Assembly: GCA_945862145.1 (NCBI GenBank)
Contig: CAMAXE010000027.1
Location: 1 to 64,000 of the forward strand
Length of the DNA stretch: 64,000 nt
Reading direction: 5' to 3'
From: Klebsiella pneumoniae
GTDB taxonomy: Bacteria > Pseudomonadota > Gammaproteobacteria > Pseudomonadales > UBA5518
Numbering within the stretch: the first letter of the stretch is position 1; every line of letters starts with the position of its first letter. A program made the translations under genes and the position numbers. Shown piece by piece: positions 19,913 to 31,846 of the stretch. Under the pieces are notes generated by a model. That model saw only the letters and a list, made by a program, of their open reading frames with translations. It had not been told where the DNA came from and did no database searches.

Positions 19913-20952
19913 GTCTGCGCGTGGGCATCGTGAACGATATGCGGCTGGCCGCCGAAGTGTTGCGCCTCGCCGTGACCGCGGACCCGGGGCTCGCGGTGGC
20001 CTGGATCGCCGCCAACGGCAACGAAGCCGTCGCGCGCTGTGCCGAGAACCTACCCGATGTCGTGCTGATGGATCTCGTCATGCCGGTGCTGAACGGCGTC
20101 GAAGCCACACGCCGCATCATGCGCGAGACGCCCTGCCCGATCCTGATCGTCACATCCACAATCGACGGCCACCTCGACATGGTCTACGAGGCGATGGGCT
20201 GCGGCGCGCTGGACGTAGTTACCACGCCGGTGGTGGGCGACAGCCGCGCCTCCGACGATGGCTCGATGCTGCGGCGCAAGATCCACGCCCTTTGCAGTAC
20301 GGGCCCGGCGGGGCGTCGCGCGACGCCGGCCGCGACGCCGGCAAACGGCAGCGCACAACAGCGCACCGGAGCCGGGCTGCCGCCCCTGCTCGCCGTGGGT
20401 GCCTCCACCGGCGGGCCCGCCGCGCTGGCGGCCATACTCGCCGCGCTGCCGGCAGACTTCCCCGCCGCCGTGGTGATCGCGCAGCACATCGATGCCGCCT
20501 TCGTGGGCGGACTCGCCGACTGGCTCGGCACCCGGAGCAAGCTGCCCGTGGCACTGGCGCGGGCCGGGGACCGGCTGCGTATCGGGCACGTGCTGGTGGC
20601 CGATTCATCCGCCCACCTGGTGCTGCGACATGGCGGCCTGCTCGATTACAGCACCGAGCCGCGCGAGTCCTTCCACCATCCCTCGATCGATACATTCTTC
20701 GACAGTGCCGCACGCAACGCGCCCCCCGGGAGCCTCGCGATGCTGCTGACCGGCATGGGCCGTGACGGCGCCGAGGGCTTGCTGGCAATGCGCCGGGCCG
20801 GTTTCCGCACGATCGCGCAGGACGCGGCCAGCTCGGTGGTGTACGGTATGCCCCGCGCCGCAGCCGAACTGGATGCGGCCATGACGGTGGCCCCGCTCGA
20901 GACCATTCCGGCGCTTCTCCAGCAGGCATTCACCAGAGGTGCAAGCACATGA
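19909..20952 (+). CDS. CheB-type methylesterase response regulator (WspF-like)
   Basis: The 347-residue protein has an N-terminal receiver with Asp55 (VVLMDLVMPVLNGVEA) and a C-terminal CheB catalytic domain. The Ser-His-Asp triad is visible as VGASTGGPAAL (Ser166), IAQHIDAAF and TGMGRDGAEGL. It should demethylate the receptor and damp signalling, as WspF does. The predicted start is a TTG overlapping the kinase stop by four bases; a GTG four codons later is an alternative. Confidence 0.9.
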   Translation: MSLRVGIVNDMRLAAEVLRLAVTADPGLAVAWIAANGNEAVARCAENLPDVVLMDLVMPVLNGVEATRRIMRETPCPILIVTSTIDGHLDMVYEAMGCGALDVVTTPVVGDSRASDDGSMLRRKIHALCSTGPAGRRATPAATPANGSAQQRTGAGLPPLLAVGASTGGPAALAAILAALPADFPAAVVIAQHIDAAFVGGLADWLGTRSKLPVALARAGDRLRIGHVLVADSSAHLVLRHGGLLDYSTEPRESFHHPSIDTFFDSAARNAPPGSLAMLLTGMGRDGAEGLLAMRRAGFRTIAQDAASSVVYGMPRAAAELDAAMTVAPLETIPALLQQAFTRGAST

Positions 20953-22139
20953 TTGATACCCCCCCGGGCGTCGCTGCCAGCTATGCCATCCGGGTGCTGC
21001 TGATCGATGACCAGCGCATGGTGGGCGAGGCCGTTCGTCGCATGCTGGTGGACGAGCCCGGGCTTGTCTTCGAGTACTGCCAGAAGCCCGAGGACGCTGT
21101 GGCTACCGCCGAGCGCTTCGGGCCCACCGTGATCCTGCAGGATCTGGTGATGCCCGCCATCGACGGGCTCACGCTGGTCGACCGTTACCGCGCTAATCCG
21201 CAGTTGCGCGAGGTGCCCACCATCGTGCTCTCGAGTCAGGAGGAGCCACTGGTGAAGGCCGAAGCATTCGCGCGTGGCGCCAACGACTACCTGGTGAAAC
21301 TCCCCGATCGCATCGAGTTGCTGGCGCGTATCCGGCACCACTCCAAGGGCTACATCCACCTGCTAGAGCGCAACGAGGCCTTTGCGGCGCTCGCCGAGAG
21401 CCAGCGCGCGCTGGCAGCGGAGCTTGCCGAGGCGGCCGAATACGTGCGCTCGCTGCTGCCCGCCCCGATGAGCGGTGCGCTCGCAGTGCGCTGGGACTTC
21501 GAGTCCTGTTCCTCCGTGGGCGGGGATTCCTTCGGTTACCACTGGATCGACGACGACCACTTCGCCGCGTACCTGCTGGATGTCTGCGGTCACGGCGTGG
21601 GCGCCGCACTGCTGTCGGTGTCGGCGATGAACACGCTCTCCGGTCGGACCCTGCGCAATGTGGATTTCCGCGACCCCGACACGGTGCTGGCGCGCCTGAA
21701 CGAGGTGTTCGCGATGGAGCGCCACAACAACATGTACTTCACGATCTGGTACGGCGTGTATCACCGCGGCACGCGGAAACTCCGCTATGCCACCGCCGGC
21801 CATCCGCCCTCGCTGCTCTATACGGCCTCCGGGGACGGCGAGGCCGAGCGCCTCATCACACCCGCACTGCCGATAGGCTTCGTGCCGGACGTGGACTACA
21901 CGGTGGCCGAAACGCATATACCGCCCGGCAGTCGGCTCTACTTGCTGAGCGATGGCGTCTACGAAGTGCAGCTGCCCAACGGCGAGGAGATGCGCTTCGA
22001 CGACTTCGTGCCGCTGCTGCAGAGTCCGCCACCGGCAGGCCCCGAGGGTCTGCGTGGCATCCGCGCGGCCGTCGCCGCGCTGCAAGGACGCGAGCGCTTC
22101 GACGATGACTTCTCACTGGTCGAGATCATCTTTGCCTGA
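20949..22139 (+). CDS. Response regulator with PP2C/SpoIIE phosphatase output in the WspR position
   Basis: The 396-residue protein has a receiver (about 15-135) with LLIDDQRMVGEAVRRML, phospho-acceptor Asp65 in VILQDLVMPAIDGLTL, and GANDYLVKLPDRIELLARIR, closely resembling WspR. A coiled-coil linker (about 138-165) leads to a PP2C-type domain with VGGDSFGY, the metal-binding DVCGHGVGAALLS (Asp211), TAGHPPSLLY and the terminal Asp385-387. WspR normally has GGDEF here. The phosphatase motifs look intact, so phosphorylation probably controls dephosphorylation of a Ser/Thr-phosphorylated partner such as an anti-sigma-factor antagonist. No STAS or anti-sigma gene lies nearby. Confidence 0.9.
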   Translation: MIDTPPGVAASYAIRVLLIDDQRMVGEAVRRMLVDEPGLVFEYCQKPEDAVATAERFGPTVILQDLVMPAIDGLTLVDRYRANPQLREVPTIVLSSQEEPLVKAEAFARGANDYLVKLPDRIELLARIRHHSKGYIHLLERNEAFAALAESQRALAAELAEAAEYVRSLLPAPMSGALAVRWDFESCSSVGGDSFGYHWIDDDHFAAYLLDVCGHGVGAALLSVSAMNTLSGRTLRNVDFRDPDTVLARLNEVFAMERHNNMYFTIWYGVYHRGTRKLRYATAGHPPSLLYTASGDGEAERLITPALPIGFVPDVDYTVAETHIPPGSRLYLLSDGVYEVQLPNGEEMRFDDFVPLLQSPPPAGPEGLRGIRAAVAALQGRERFDDDFSLVEIIFA

Positions 22140-22223
22140 GCCTACCGCCTTATTGCGCCGCCGCGCATTCCGGTGCCATATTTCAGAGCCAAAGCATCCC
22201 CCCACCCACCGGAGCCCCCCCGA

Positions 22224-23594
22224 ATGACCGAGCCTCGCAAGGTATTCACGGCCGCTGATGCGCGCGCGATCGTCGAGGCACGAGGCCTCAGCCACGTGAA
22301 GGTGGGTGCCTTCGACATCGACGGCATCCTGCGCGGCAAGTACATGTCGGCCGCGAAATTTCTCTCCTCGCTCGAGTCCGGCTTCGGCTTCTGTGACGTG
22401 GTGCTCGGCTGGGACAGCAAGGACCAGCTCTACGACAACGTGCAACTCACGGGCTGGCACACGGGCTACCCCGACACCGAGGCGCGCATCGTGCCCGAGT
22501 CCTGCCGCGCGCTGCCCTGGGAAGACCCGGTGCTGTTCTTCTTGGCGGAATTCGCGGGCCCTGCGGCCGCCGTATGCCCGCGCACGCTGTTACGTCGCGT
22601 GCTGGACCGCGCTGCGGGCATGGGCTACGAGGTCTTCTCCGGCTTCGAGTACGAGTTCTTCGTGTTCGAAGAAACGCCTGATTCCGTCCGCGACAAGCAC
22701 TACCGCAACCTGAAGCCCATCGCACCGGACATGTTCGGCTACTCCGTGATCCGCAACAGCGTGTGGAGCGATCTCTACCGCGATCTCCTTGCCAACTGCG
22801 AAGCCATGGACCTGCCGATCGAAGGCCTTCACGAGGAGACCGGACCGGGCGTGCTCGAAGTGGCAATCGCCGTCGATACCGCCCTCGCCGCCGCCGACAA
22901 GGCCGCGCTCTTCAAGACCTTTGCCAAGGTGATCGCGCAGCGTCGCGGCCTGATGGCCACATTCATGGCCAAGTGGTCCAAGGACTATCCCGGACAGAGC
23001 GGGCACATCCACATATCGCTGCGCGACGCTGCGGGCAAACCGGTTTTCCATGACGCCGACAAAGCGCACGGCATGAGCGACGCCATGCGCTGGTTCGTGG
23101 GCGGACAGCAAAAACTGATGCCCGAACTGCTCGCGATGATCTCGCCGACGGTGAACTCCTACACGCGGCTCATCCCCGGGTTCTGGGCGCCCACCGATGC
23201 CACCTGGTCGGTGGACAACCGCACCTGCGCGCTGCGCGTGATCAGCGGCAGCGCCAAGGCGCAGCGCGTGGAATATCGGGTGGCCGCGGCCGATGCCAAC
23301 CCCTATCTCGCGCTCGCAGCGGCGGTGGCCTCGGGCCTGTGGGGCATCGAGAACCGCATCGAGCCCAACGCGCCGGTGAAGGGCAACAGTTACGCGGTCA
23401 AGCACCCGAAACGTCTCGCTCTGCCACGGACACTCTGGGACTCGGCCCAGCGCCTGCGCGCCTCGGGCATGGCGCGCGACTGGTTCGGCGCAGCCTTCGT
23501 GGAGCACTTCGCCGCGTCCCGCGAATGGGAGGAGCGCGAGTACCGTCGTCACATCAGCGACTGGGAGCTCGCACGCTACTTCGAGATCATCTGA
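22224..23594 (+). CDS. Glutamine synthetase family protein
   Basis: The 456-residue protein contains the GS catalytic domain: metal-binding SGFEYEFFVFEE, GLHEETGPGVLEVAI, the histidine loop GQSGHIHISL, and the ATP/substrate segment NRTCALRVISG followed by RVEYRVAAADANPYLALAA. The N-terminal beta-grasp part includes DIDGILRGKY. Sequence character is of the GlnT/gamma-glutamyl-ligase side of the family and not the housekeeping GlnA, so the amine acceptor may be a polyamine or alkylamine. I prefer the ATG at 22224, since the upstream in-frame start at 22173 gives a proline-rich leader. It follows the Wsp-like operon by 84 bp. Confidence 0.85.
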   Translation: MTEPRKVFTAADARAIVEARGLSHVKVGAFDIDGILRGKYMSAAKFLSSLESGFGFCDVVLGWDSKDQLYDNVQLTGWHTGYPDTEARIVPESCRALPWEDPVLFFLAEFAGPAAAVCPRTLLRRVLDRAAGMGYEVFSGFEYEFFVFEETPDSVRDKHYRNLKPIAPDMFGYSVIRNSVWSDLYRDLLANCEAMDLPIEGLHEETGPGVLEVAIAVDTALAAADKAALFKTFAKVIAQRRGLMATFMAKWSKDYPGQSGHIHISLRDAAGKPVFHDADKAHGMSDAMRWFVGGQQKLMPELLAMISPTVNSYTRLIPGFWAPTDATWSVDNRTCALRVISGSAKAQRVEYRVAAADANPYLALAAAVASGLWGIENRIEPNAPVKGNSYAVKHPKRLALPRTLWDSAQRLRASGMARDWFGAAFVEHFAASREWEEREYRRHISDWELARYFEII

Positions 23595-23856
23595 GATTGC
23601 GGGCCTGGCGCAGCATCAGTCCGGCCGACGACGGCTGCGACACCCCCACTGTAGTGGCGGCACACGCCGTGCCCTTCCCACATCATGTCTGCCAGCATGA
23701 GGCAACCCGTGACACTGTGTTCACAACGTCAAGGGGTAAGGCCCCGCCGAGTGTGATGCCAAGGGCACGGCCGGCAAAAGGCCCTAGCCAGGGCTGTGCG
23801 TGGCCAGGGTGCCCGCCTAGAATCACAAGACAATCCTAGACGACGTCCCCTCCTAC

Positions 23857-24072
23857 ATGACCTCGCACAATGATCTCGGCTCGCAAATCCAGCACCTCGA
23901 ATCACGGTTCGCCTGGCAGGACGACACCATTGATCAGTTGAATGCCGTCATCCGCGAACAGTGGGGCTTGATCGACCGCCTGAGCCAGCGGCTCGACGCG
24001 CTGGAAGAGCGGGTGCGGGAGTTGGAGGTAGACGAGGGTGGGCCGCCGGTCACCCCACCGCCGCATTACTGA
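23857..24072 (+). CDS. slyX: SlyX family protein
   Basis: The 71-residue coiled-coil protein has the SlyX pattern IQHLESRFAWQDDTIDQLN followed by a leucine-heptad helix and the short Pro/His-rich end PPVTPPPHY. SlyX is widespread in Gammaproteobacteria and its role is not settled. The 262-bp region ahead of it contains TAGAAT at 23818-23823, a possible -10 box, and no other gene that I can support. Confidence 0.88.
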   Translation: MTSHNDLGSQIQHLESRFAWQDDTIDQLNAVIREQWGLIDRLSQRLDALEERVRELEVDEGGPPVTPPPHY

Positions 24073-24086
24073 GCCACGGAGCTCAG
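24069..24086. terminator. Small inverted repeat at the slyX stop codon
   Basis: CTGAGC and GCTCAG flank a six-base loop and include the slyX stop codon. The repeat lies between convergent genes and could help end both transcripts. It has no T-tract, so the call is weak. Confidence 0.3.
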
Positions 24087-24099
24087 CGTGACGCGAGTA

Positions 24100-24375
24100 T
24101 CAGTCCTCGCTCTTGCAGCGAATCACGAGAACGAGATCCGCGTCCGGGTCGCGCAGCATGCGCACGCCTGCCGGGCGCACCTCGTCGAACCCGGCGGAGC
24201 CGCAGAGATCGCCCGCCCGCTTGGCACAGGCGAGATCGTTGTCGCCGCAATTGATGCTGTAACCCTCGGTGCCGTCCTGAAGGTACAGGGTCTCCACCTG
24301 CGGACGATGCGCCCGGTACGCGGTGCAGCCTCCAAGCAGGACTAGCGAAAGCGGCAACAGCCATCTGCGGGGCAT
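24100..24375 (-). CDS. Small putative lipoprotein
   Basis: The 91-residue protein begins MPRRWLLPLSLVLLGGC, a signal peptide with lipobox LGGC, so it should be lipidated at Cys17 and anchored in a membrane facing the periplasm. The mature part contains further cysteines in NCGDNDLACAKRAGDLCG, likely disulfide-bonded. I recognise no named family. The start was chosen because AAAGG lies nine bases upstream; longer in-frame starts would spoil the signal peptide. Confidence 0.7.
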   Translation of the reverse strand: MPRRWLLPLSLVLLGGCTAYRAHRPQVETLYLQDGTEGYSINCGDNDLACAKRAGDLCGSAGFDEVRPAGVRMLRDPDADLVLVIRCKSED

Positions 24376-24478
24376 CGGGTGCATCCTTTCAACATGAGGA
24401 ACAATCGGCATTCAAGCACGCAGGCCACGGCTGTTCAATCCAACAGAGCGGCTAGACTAGCAGTCAGGAGGACTCACT

Positions 24479-26530
24479 ATGCGCCACAGGCTGTTTGCTT
24501 TCTCATTGCTTGCGACCGGAACCTTCGCTCTCCCCGCGGCAATCGCGGCGGACGCTCCGCTGGCTCGCCTGCCCTACACGCCAAGCCTGGACCGCAGCGC
24601 CATGGACACGGCAGCCGCACCCTGCGAGGACTTCTACCAGTACGTCTGTGGCGGCTGGATGCAACGCAACCCGATCCCCGCAGACCAGGCGAGCTGGAGC
24701 GTCTACGGCAAACTCGCCACCGAGAACCAGCGCTTCCTGTGGGGCTTGCTGGAACAGGCGAGCCAACCAACCGCCACGCGCAGCACCGCAGAAGGCAAAA
24801 TCGGCGACTATTTCTCCGCCTGCATGAACGAGTCGGCGATCGAGCAGGCCGGTGCAGATCCCCTTGCGCCCGAACTGGCCGCGATCGACGCCCTCCGATC
24901 GTCGGCGGATCTCGCCCGTTATCTGGGGCGTACGCATCCGGGCATTCCGGGAGATGGCCTCGTATTCGGTTTCGGATCGAACATGGACTTCGAGGACTCG
25001 AGCCGCGTGATCGCCTTTGCAGGCGCCGGCGGGCTCGGGCTTCCTGAGCGCGATTACTACACCCGGACCGACACCAAGTCCGTGGAAATCCGGCGGCAAT
25101 ACCACTCGCATGTGCAGCGCATGCTGCAGCTCACGGGACAGGACGCGACAGTCGCAGCACGGGGCGCGGAGGCCGTGATGGCGCTGGAGACGGATCTCGC
25201 CAAGGCATCGCTCACACCCGTTGAGAAGCGCGACCCCTACAAGCTGCTGCACCGTATGACCCGGGCCGAACTCCAGTCGCTCACACCGGCCTTTGACTGG
25301 AACGCCTATCTTGCCGGCATGGGCCTCAACGCGGTCGACGAAATCAACGTGATGGAGCCCGCGTTCTACCGCGAGCTCGACCGGCTGATCCGCCAGCGGG
25401 CTCTCGCCGACTGGCAGAGTTATCTGCGCTGGCAGCTCACCAATGCGCGCGCACCCGGACTCTCAAGCGCGTTCGTCGCGGCGGACTTCGACTTCTACCG
25501 TCGTACCCTGCGCGGCGTTCCCACCGATATGCCCCGTTGGAAAAAATGCGTGCGCGGCGTGGACCGCGATCTCGGCGAGGCGCTCGGACAGGTCTTCGTG
25601 GCACGGACTTTTTCGGCTGACACGCGGGCCCGGACGGTGGAGATGACGCACCGCATCGAGGTGGCCATGGAGCAGGAGATCAACGCGCTGCCGTGGATGA
25701 GCGCGGAAACCAAGGCGCGCGCGCTGGAGAAACTCCACACCATCGTGAACAAGGTGGGCTACCCCGACACTTGGCGCGACTACTCAGCGCTTGAAGTGAA
25801 ACCCGGGGATTTCGCCGGCAATCTGCGCCGCGCCGCAGTTTTCGAGTCGCGGCGTCAGTTGGCCAAAATCGGCAAGCCCGTGGACCGCGGTGAGTGGGGC
25901 ATGACACCTCCCACCGTCAACGCCTACTACAACCCGCAGATGAACGACATCAACTTTCCTGCCGGCGTGCTGCAACCGCCACTCTACGACCCCGCGATGG
26001 ACGACGCTCCCAACTACGGCAACACAGGATCGACCATCGGCCACGAACTCACGCACGGCTTCGACGACGAGGGGCGGCAGTTCGACGCCCGCGGCAACCT
26101 GAAGGACTGGTGGAAAAAAGCCGATGCGCAGGGCTTCGACGAACGCCTGCAATGCGTGCAGGAACAGTATGCAGAGTACGTGGTGGTCGACGACATCCGC
26201 ATCAACAGCAAGCTCACCTCCGGTGAGGACGTGGCCGATCTCGGCGGCACCCTGCTTGCGTATATCGCCTGGCAGGCCGCCACGAGCGAGATGAAACTCG
26301 CACCCATCGAGGGCTTCTCGCCGGAGCAACGGTTCTTCATCGGCCTCGGACAGTGGGCCTGCGAGAACGACCGCCCCGAAAACCTGCGGGTAAGTGCGTC
26401 AACCGACCCCCACTCGCCGGGGCGTTTCCGGATCAACGGCGTGGTCGCAAACATGCCCGAGTTCCAGAAAGCCTTTGCCTGCAAGGCCGGCCAGCCGATG
26501 GTGCGCGAAAAACCCTGCCGCATATGGTGA
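24479..26530 (+). CDS. pepO: M13 family zinc metallopeptidase (PepO/neprilysin-like)
   Basis: The 683-residue secreted peptidase has a signal peptide (about 1-24, ending AAIAA). The N-terminal M13 domain shows CEDFYQYVCGGWM, and the C-terminal catalytic domain has IGHELTHGFDDEGRQFD (His522, Glu523, His526), the third-ligand segment GEDVADLGG and the C-terminal CRIW. M13 enzymes cut short peptides, here probably in the periplasm. AGGAGG lies seven bases before the ATG, and TAGACT at 24453-24458 may be the -10 box. It converges on the liu operon. Confidence 0.92.
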   Translation: MRHRLFAFSLLATGTFALPAAIAADAPLARLPYTPSLDRSAMDTAAAPCEDFYQYVCGGWMQRNPIPADQASWSVYGKLATENQRFLWGLLEQASQPTATRSTAEGKIGDYFSACMNESAIEQAGADPLAPELAAIDALRSSADLARYLGRTHPGIPGDGLVFGFGSNMDFEDSSRVIAFAGAGGLGLPERDYYTRTDTKSVEIRRQYHSHVQRMLQLTGQDATVAARGAEAVMALETDLAKASLTPVEKRDPYKLLHRMTRAELQSLTPAFDWNAYLAGMGLNAVDEINVMEPAFYRELDRLIRQRALADWQSYLRWQLTNARAPGLSSAFVAADFDFYRRTLRGVPTDMPRWKKCVRGVDRDLGEALGQVFVARTFSADTRARTVEMTHRIEVAMEQEINALPWMSAETKARALEKLHTIVNKVGYPDTWRDYSALEVKPGDFAGNLRRAAVFESRRQLAKIGKPVDRGEWGMTPPTVNAYYNPQMNDINFPAGVLQPPLYDPAMDDAPNYGNTGSTIGHELTHGFDDEGRQFDARGNLKDWWKKADAQGFDERLQCVQEQYAEYVVVDDIRINSKLTSGEDVADLGGTLLAYIAWQAATSEMKLAPIEGFSPEQRFFIGLGQWACENDRPENLRVSASTDPHSPGRFRINGVVANMPEFQKAFACKAGQPMVREKPCRIW

Positions 26531-26547
26531 GGGTGCTTGGCGCGCCC

Positions 26548-26550
<3 letters not shown>
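26528..26550. terminator. Inverted repeat spanning the stop codons of convergent genes
   Basis: TGAGGG (26528-26533) and CCCTCA (26545-26550) form a six-base stem with an 11-base loop. Each arm contains the stop codon of one convergent gene (the M13 peptidase and the carboxylase alpha subunit). It may act as a compact bidirectional terminator, though no T-tract is present. Confidence 0.35.
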
Positions 26551-28557
<2,007 letters not shown>

Positions 28558-28604
28558 GGGGAAAGCCCTCGGCGTATCCGCGTGGTCTCGTGACGGGTAA
28601 GCGC

Positions 28605-30212
28605 TTACATCCGGAACACGCCGAAGCGTGTCTCCGGGATGGGGGCGTTGAGCGAGGCGGAAATGGCAAGGCCCAGCACATCGCGGGTTTCCGCCGGATC
28701 GATCACGCCGTCATCCCACAGCCGGGCGGAGGCGTAGTAGGGGTGGCCCTGGCGCTCGTAGCTGTCGATGACGGGTTGCTTGAAAGCGGCTTCCTCGTCG
28801 GCGCTCCAGTCTGTGCCCTCGCGCTCTTTCTGGTCGCGCTTCACCTGCGCCAGCACGGCGGCTGCCTGCTCGCCGCCCATCACCGACACGCGCGCATTCG
28901 GCCACATGAAGAGAAACCGCGGGTCGTAGGCACGGCCGCACATGCCGTAATTGCCGGCGCCGAAGGAGCCGCCGATCAGCACCGTGAATTTCGGCACCGC
29001 AGCGCAGGCGACAGCCGTGACCATCTTGGCGCCGTGGCGTGCGATGCCGCCCGCCTCGTACTGCTTGCCCACCATGAAGCCCGTGATGTTCTGCAGGAAA
29101 ACCAGCGGAATGCCGCGCTGCGCGCAGAGCTCTATGAAGTGCGCACCCTTCTGCGCCGATTCGCTGAACAGGATGCCGTTGTTGGCAACGATGCCCACCG
29201 GATAACCCCAGATGCGTGCGAAACCGCAGACCAGTGTGGTGCCGTACAGGGCCTTGAATTCATCGAAACCCGAGCCATCTGCCACGCGCGCGATCACCTC
29301 GCGCACGTCGTAGGGCTTGCGCTTGTCACGGGGGATCACGCCGTAGATCTCCGCCGGATCGCAGGCCGGCGGCTCCGGCAGCGCGAGGTCCAGACCGATA
29401 CGCTTGACGCGATTAAGGCGCGCCACCGCACGCCGCGCGAGTTCCAGCGCATGGCGGTCGTTCTGCGCGTAATGATCGGCCACGCCTGAGGTGCGACAGT
29501 GCACATCGGCGCCACCCAGTTCTTCGGCGCTCACGATCTCGCCGGTGGCGGCACGCACCAGCGGCGGACCGCCGAGAAAAATAGTGCCCTGCTCGCGCAC
29601 GATGATCGCCTCGTCGGCCATGGCCGGCACGTAGGCACCGCCCGCGGTGCAGGAGCCCATCACCACCGCGATCTGCGGGATGTTGCGCGCCGACATATTC
29701 GCCTGGTTGAAGAAAATGCGTCCGAAGTGCTCGCGATCCGGAAACACCTCGTCCTGTCGCGGCAGGTTCGCGCCGCCGGAGTCAACCAAGTAGACGCAGG
29801 GCAGGTTGTTCTCGGCGGCTATCGCCTGGGCGCGCAGGTGTTTCTTCACGGTGAGCGGATAGTAACTGCCGCCCTTCACCGTGGCGTCGTTGGCGAGCAC
29901 CATGCACTCCTGCCCGCTCACGCGCCCGATACCGGTGACGATGCCTGCCGCCGGCACGTGCTCGCCGTAGACGTCCATGGCCGCTAGCGCCGAGAGCTCA
30001 AGGAAGGGCGAGCCCGGATCGAGCAGCGCATCGATGCGATCGCGCGCCAGCAGCTTGCCGCGCCCCGTGTGCAGGGCGCGCGCCTTCTCGCTGCCGCCAG
30101 CGCGCACCGCCGCCAGCGTATCGCGCAGGTGCATCACCTGCGCTTGCAGATGCGCGCGGTTCTCCTCGAACTCGGTGCTACGGGTATTCAGTGCGCTGTC
30201 GATGCGGTTCAT
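28605..30212 (-). CDS. liuB: Methylcrotonyl-CoA carboxylase beta subunit
   Basis: The 535-residue carboxyltransferase has the crotonase-fold halves of acyl-CoA carboxylases, with [19 protein letters not shown] and the C-terminal [20 protein letters not shown] region that is characteristic of MccB/LiuB. It transfers carboxyl from biotin on LiuD to 3-methylcrotonyl-CoA, giving 3-methylglutaconyl-CoA. It follows liuA by 15 bases. In Pseudomonas liuC normally lies between liuB and liuD; here there are only 47 bases. Confidence 0.92.
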   Translation of the reverse strand: MNRIDSALNTRSTEFEENRAHLQAQVMHLRDTLAAVRAGGSEKARALHTGRGKLLARDRIDALLDPGSPFLELSALAAMDVYGEHVPAAGIVTGIGRVSGQECMVLANDATVKGGSYYPLTVKKHLRAQAIAAENNLPCVYLVDSGGANLPRQDEVFPDREHFGRIFFNQANMSARNIPQIAVVMGSCTAGGAYVPAMADEAIIVREQGTIFLGGPPLVRAATGEIVSAEELGGADVHCRTSGVADHYAQNDRHALELARRAVARLNRVKRIGLDLALPEPPACDPAEIYGVIPRDKRKPYDVREVIARVADGSGFDEFKALYGTTLVCGFARIWGYPVGIVANNGILFSESAQKGAHFIELCAQRGIPLVFLQNITGFMVGKQYEAGGIARHGAKMVTAVACAAVPKFTVLIGGSFGAGNYGMCGRAYDPRFLFMWPNARVSVMGGEQAAAVLAQVKRDQKEREGTDWSADEEAAFKQPVIDSYERQGHPYYASARLWDDGVIDPAETRDVLGLAISASLNAPIPETRFGVFRM

Positions 30213-30227
30213 CCAGGTCTCCCGCGC

Positions 30228-31397
30228 TCAGCGCGTCTCGTTGAAGAGTTCACGACCGATCAGCATGCGGCGGATTTCGGAGGTGCCCGCACCAATCTCG
30301 TAGAGCTTGGCATCGCGCAACAGCCGACCCGTGGGGTAGTCGTTGATGTAGCCGTTGCCGCCGAGAAGCTGGATCGCATCGAGCGCCATCTTGGTGGCTG
30401 CCTCGGCGGTGTAGAGAATCACGGCGGCGGCGTCCTTGCGCGTGGACTCGCCGCGATCACAGGCGCGCGCCACGGTGTAGAGGTAGGCCCGGCTCGCGTT
30501 AAGCACGGCATAGGCATCGGCGAGCTTGCCCTGCACCAACTGAAACTCGCCGATCGACTGGCCGAACTGCCGGCGCTCGTGCACATAGGGCAGCATCACA
30601 TCCAGACAGGCCTGCATGATTCCCACCGGCCCGCCGGAGAGCACAACGCGCTCGTAGTCGAGGCCCGACATCAGCACGCCCACGCCGCAGCCCTCGCCAC
30701 CGATCACGTTATCTGCCGGGACCTCGCACTCCTGGAACACCAGCTCGCAGGTGTTGGAGCCACGCATCCCGAGCTTGTCGAGTTTCTGCGCGCGGGAAAA
30801 GCCAGGGAAATCGCGCTCCACGATGAACGCCGTGATGCCCTTGGAGCCGGCGTGCACGTCGGTCTTGGCGTAGATCACGTAGACGTGGGCATCCGGCCCG
30901 TTGGTGATCCACATCTTGTTGCCGTTCAGCACATAGCGGTCACCGCGACGATCGGCGCGCAGCCGCATGCTGACCACATCTGAGCCCGCGCCGGACTCGC
31001 TCATGGCGAGCGCGCCGATATGCTCGCCGCTCAGGAGTTTCGGCAGGTAGCGCGCTTTCTGCTCCGCGCTGCCCATGCGGTGGATCTGGTTCACGCAGAG
31101 GTTGGAGTGCGCACCGTAGGAGAGCCCCACCGAGGCAGACGCCCGCGATATCTCCTCCATTGCCACCGCGTGCGCGAGATAGCCCATGGAGCTGCCGCCG
31201 TAGTGCTCGTCGACGGTGATGCCGAGCAGCCCCAGATCCCCGAGCCGGCGCCAGAGGTCCATCGGGAACTGGTTGTCACGATCAATCGAGGCCGCGCGCG
31301 GAGCGATCTCGGCCTGCGCGAAGGCGTGCACCGTGTCGCGCAGCATGTTGATGTCTTCACCCAGACCGAAGTCGAGGTTCCGGTAGATCGTGCTCAT
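30228..31397 (-). CDS. liuA: Isovaleryl-CoA dehydrogenase
   Basis: The 389-residue acyl-CoA dehydrogenase shows [58 protein letters not shown] and the C-terminal [17 protein letters not shown]. The internal residues [15 protein letters not shown] match isovaleryl-CoA dehydrogenases, which carry the catalytic glutamate in this helix. It oxidises isovaleryl-CoA to 3-methylcrotonyl-CoA with FAD, passing electrons to ETF. The start overlaps the liuR stop by four bases. Confidence 0.93.
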   Translation of the reverse strand: MSTIYRNLDFGLGEDINMLRDTVHAFAQAEIAPRAASIDRDNQFPMDLWRRLGDLGLLGITVDEHYGGSSMGYLAHAVAMEEISRASASVGLSYGAHSNLCVNQIHRMGSAEQKARYLPKLLSGEHIGALAMSESGAGSDVVSMRLRADRRGDRYVLNGNKMWITNGPDAHVYVIYAKTDVHAGSKGITAFIVERDFPGFSRAQKLDKLGMRGSNTCELVFQECEVPADNVIGGEGCGVGVLMSGLDYERVVLSGGPVGIMQACLDVMLPYVHERRQFGQSIGEFQLVQGKLADAYAVLNASRAYLYTVARACDRGESTRKDAAAVILYTAEAATKMALDAIQLLGGNGYINDYPTGRLLRDAKLYEIGAGTSEIRRMLIGRELFNETR

Positions 31398-31816
31398 CGG
31401 ACACTCCTTTTGCGTGTACTGGCGGCAGGGCGAACGGCCCGGGCCTGCTGTTGTTCGAGTGCCGCCAGGCAGCCGACCTCGGCGTCCTCGAGTTCGCGCA
31501 GCATCGCGTCGAGGTCGCGGCGTCGCGCGAGCAGGGCATCGCGTTGCTCGCGCAGGCGCGCGAGCAGACGCTCGAGCTGCGGACGGTTGCCCGCGGCGGG
31601 GTCGTACATCTGGATGATCTGGCGGCTCTCTTCCAGCGAGAACCCGAGGCGCTTGCCCCGCAGGATGAGCTTCAGCCGCGTGAAATCGGCCGGGGAATAC
31701 ACGCGCGTCTGGCCACGGCGTTCAGGACTGAGGAGACCGATCTCCTCGTAATGACGGATCGTCCGGGCGGTGACGCCGAACTCTCGCGTGAGATCGCGGA
31801 TACCAAAACTGCCCAT
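31394..31816 (-). CDS. liuR: MerR-family regulator of leucine/isovalerate catabolism
   Basis: The 140-residue protein has an N-terminal MerR winged helix ([20 protein letters not shown], then [19 protein letters not shown]) and a C-terminal dimerising coiled coil. LiuR proteins repress liu genes and respond to branched-chain acyl-CoA intermediates. It leads the operon and overlaps liuA by four bases. I chose the ATG at 31816; a longer frame to 31858 would include the promoter. A near-palindromic operator lies just upstream at 31861-31882. Confidence 0.9.
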   Translation of the reverse strand: MGSFGIRDLTREFGVTARTIRHYEEIGLLSPERRGQTRVYSPADFTRLKLILRGKRLGFSLEESRQIIQMYDPAAGNRPQLERLLARLREQRDALLARRRDLDAMLRELEDAEVGCLAALEQQQARAVRPAASTRKRSVR

Positions 31817-31846
31817 CGCCGCCCGCCAGTGAGTCGACCTGCACTG

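Noticed and set aside
23595..23856. Intergenic region before slyX examined for a small RNA or riboswitch
   Set aside because: Only short GC-rich inverted repeats and a possible -10 box were seen; no conserved fold could be recognised.
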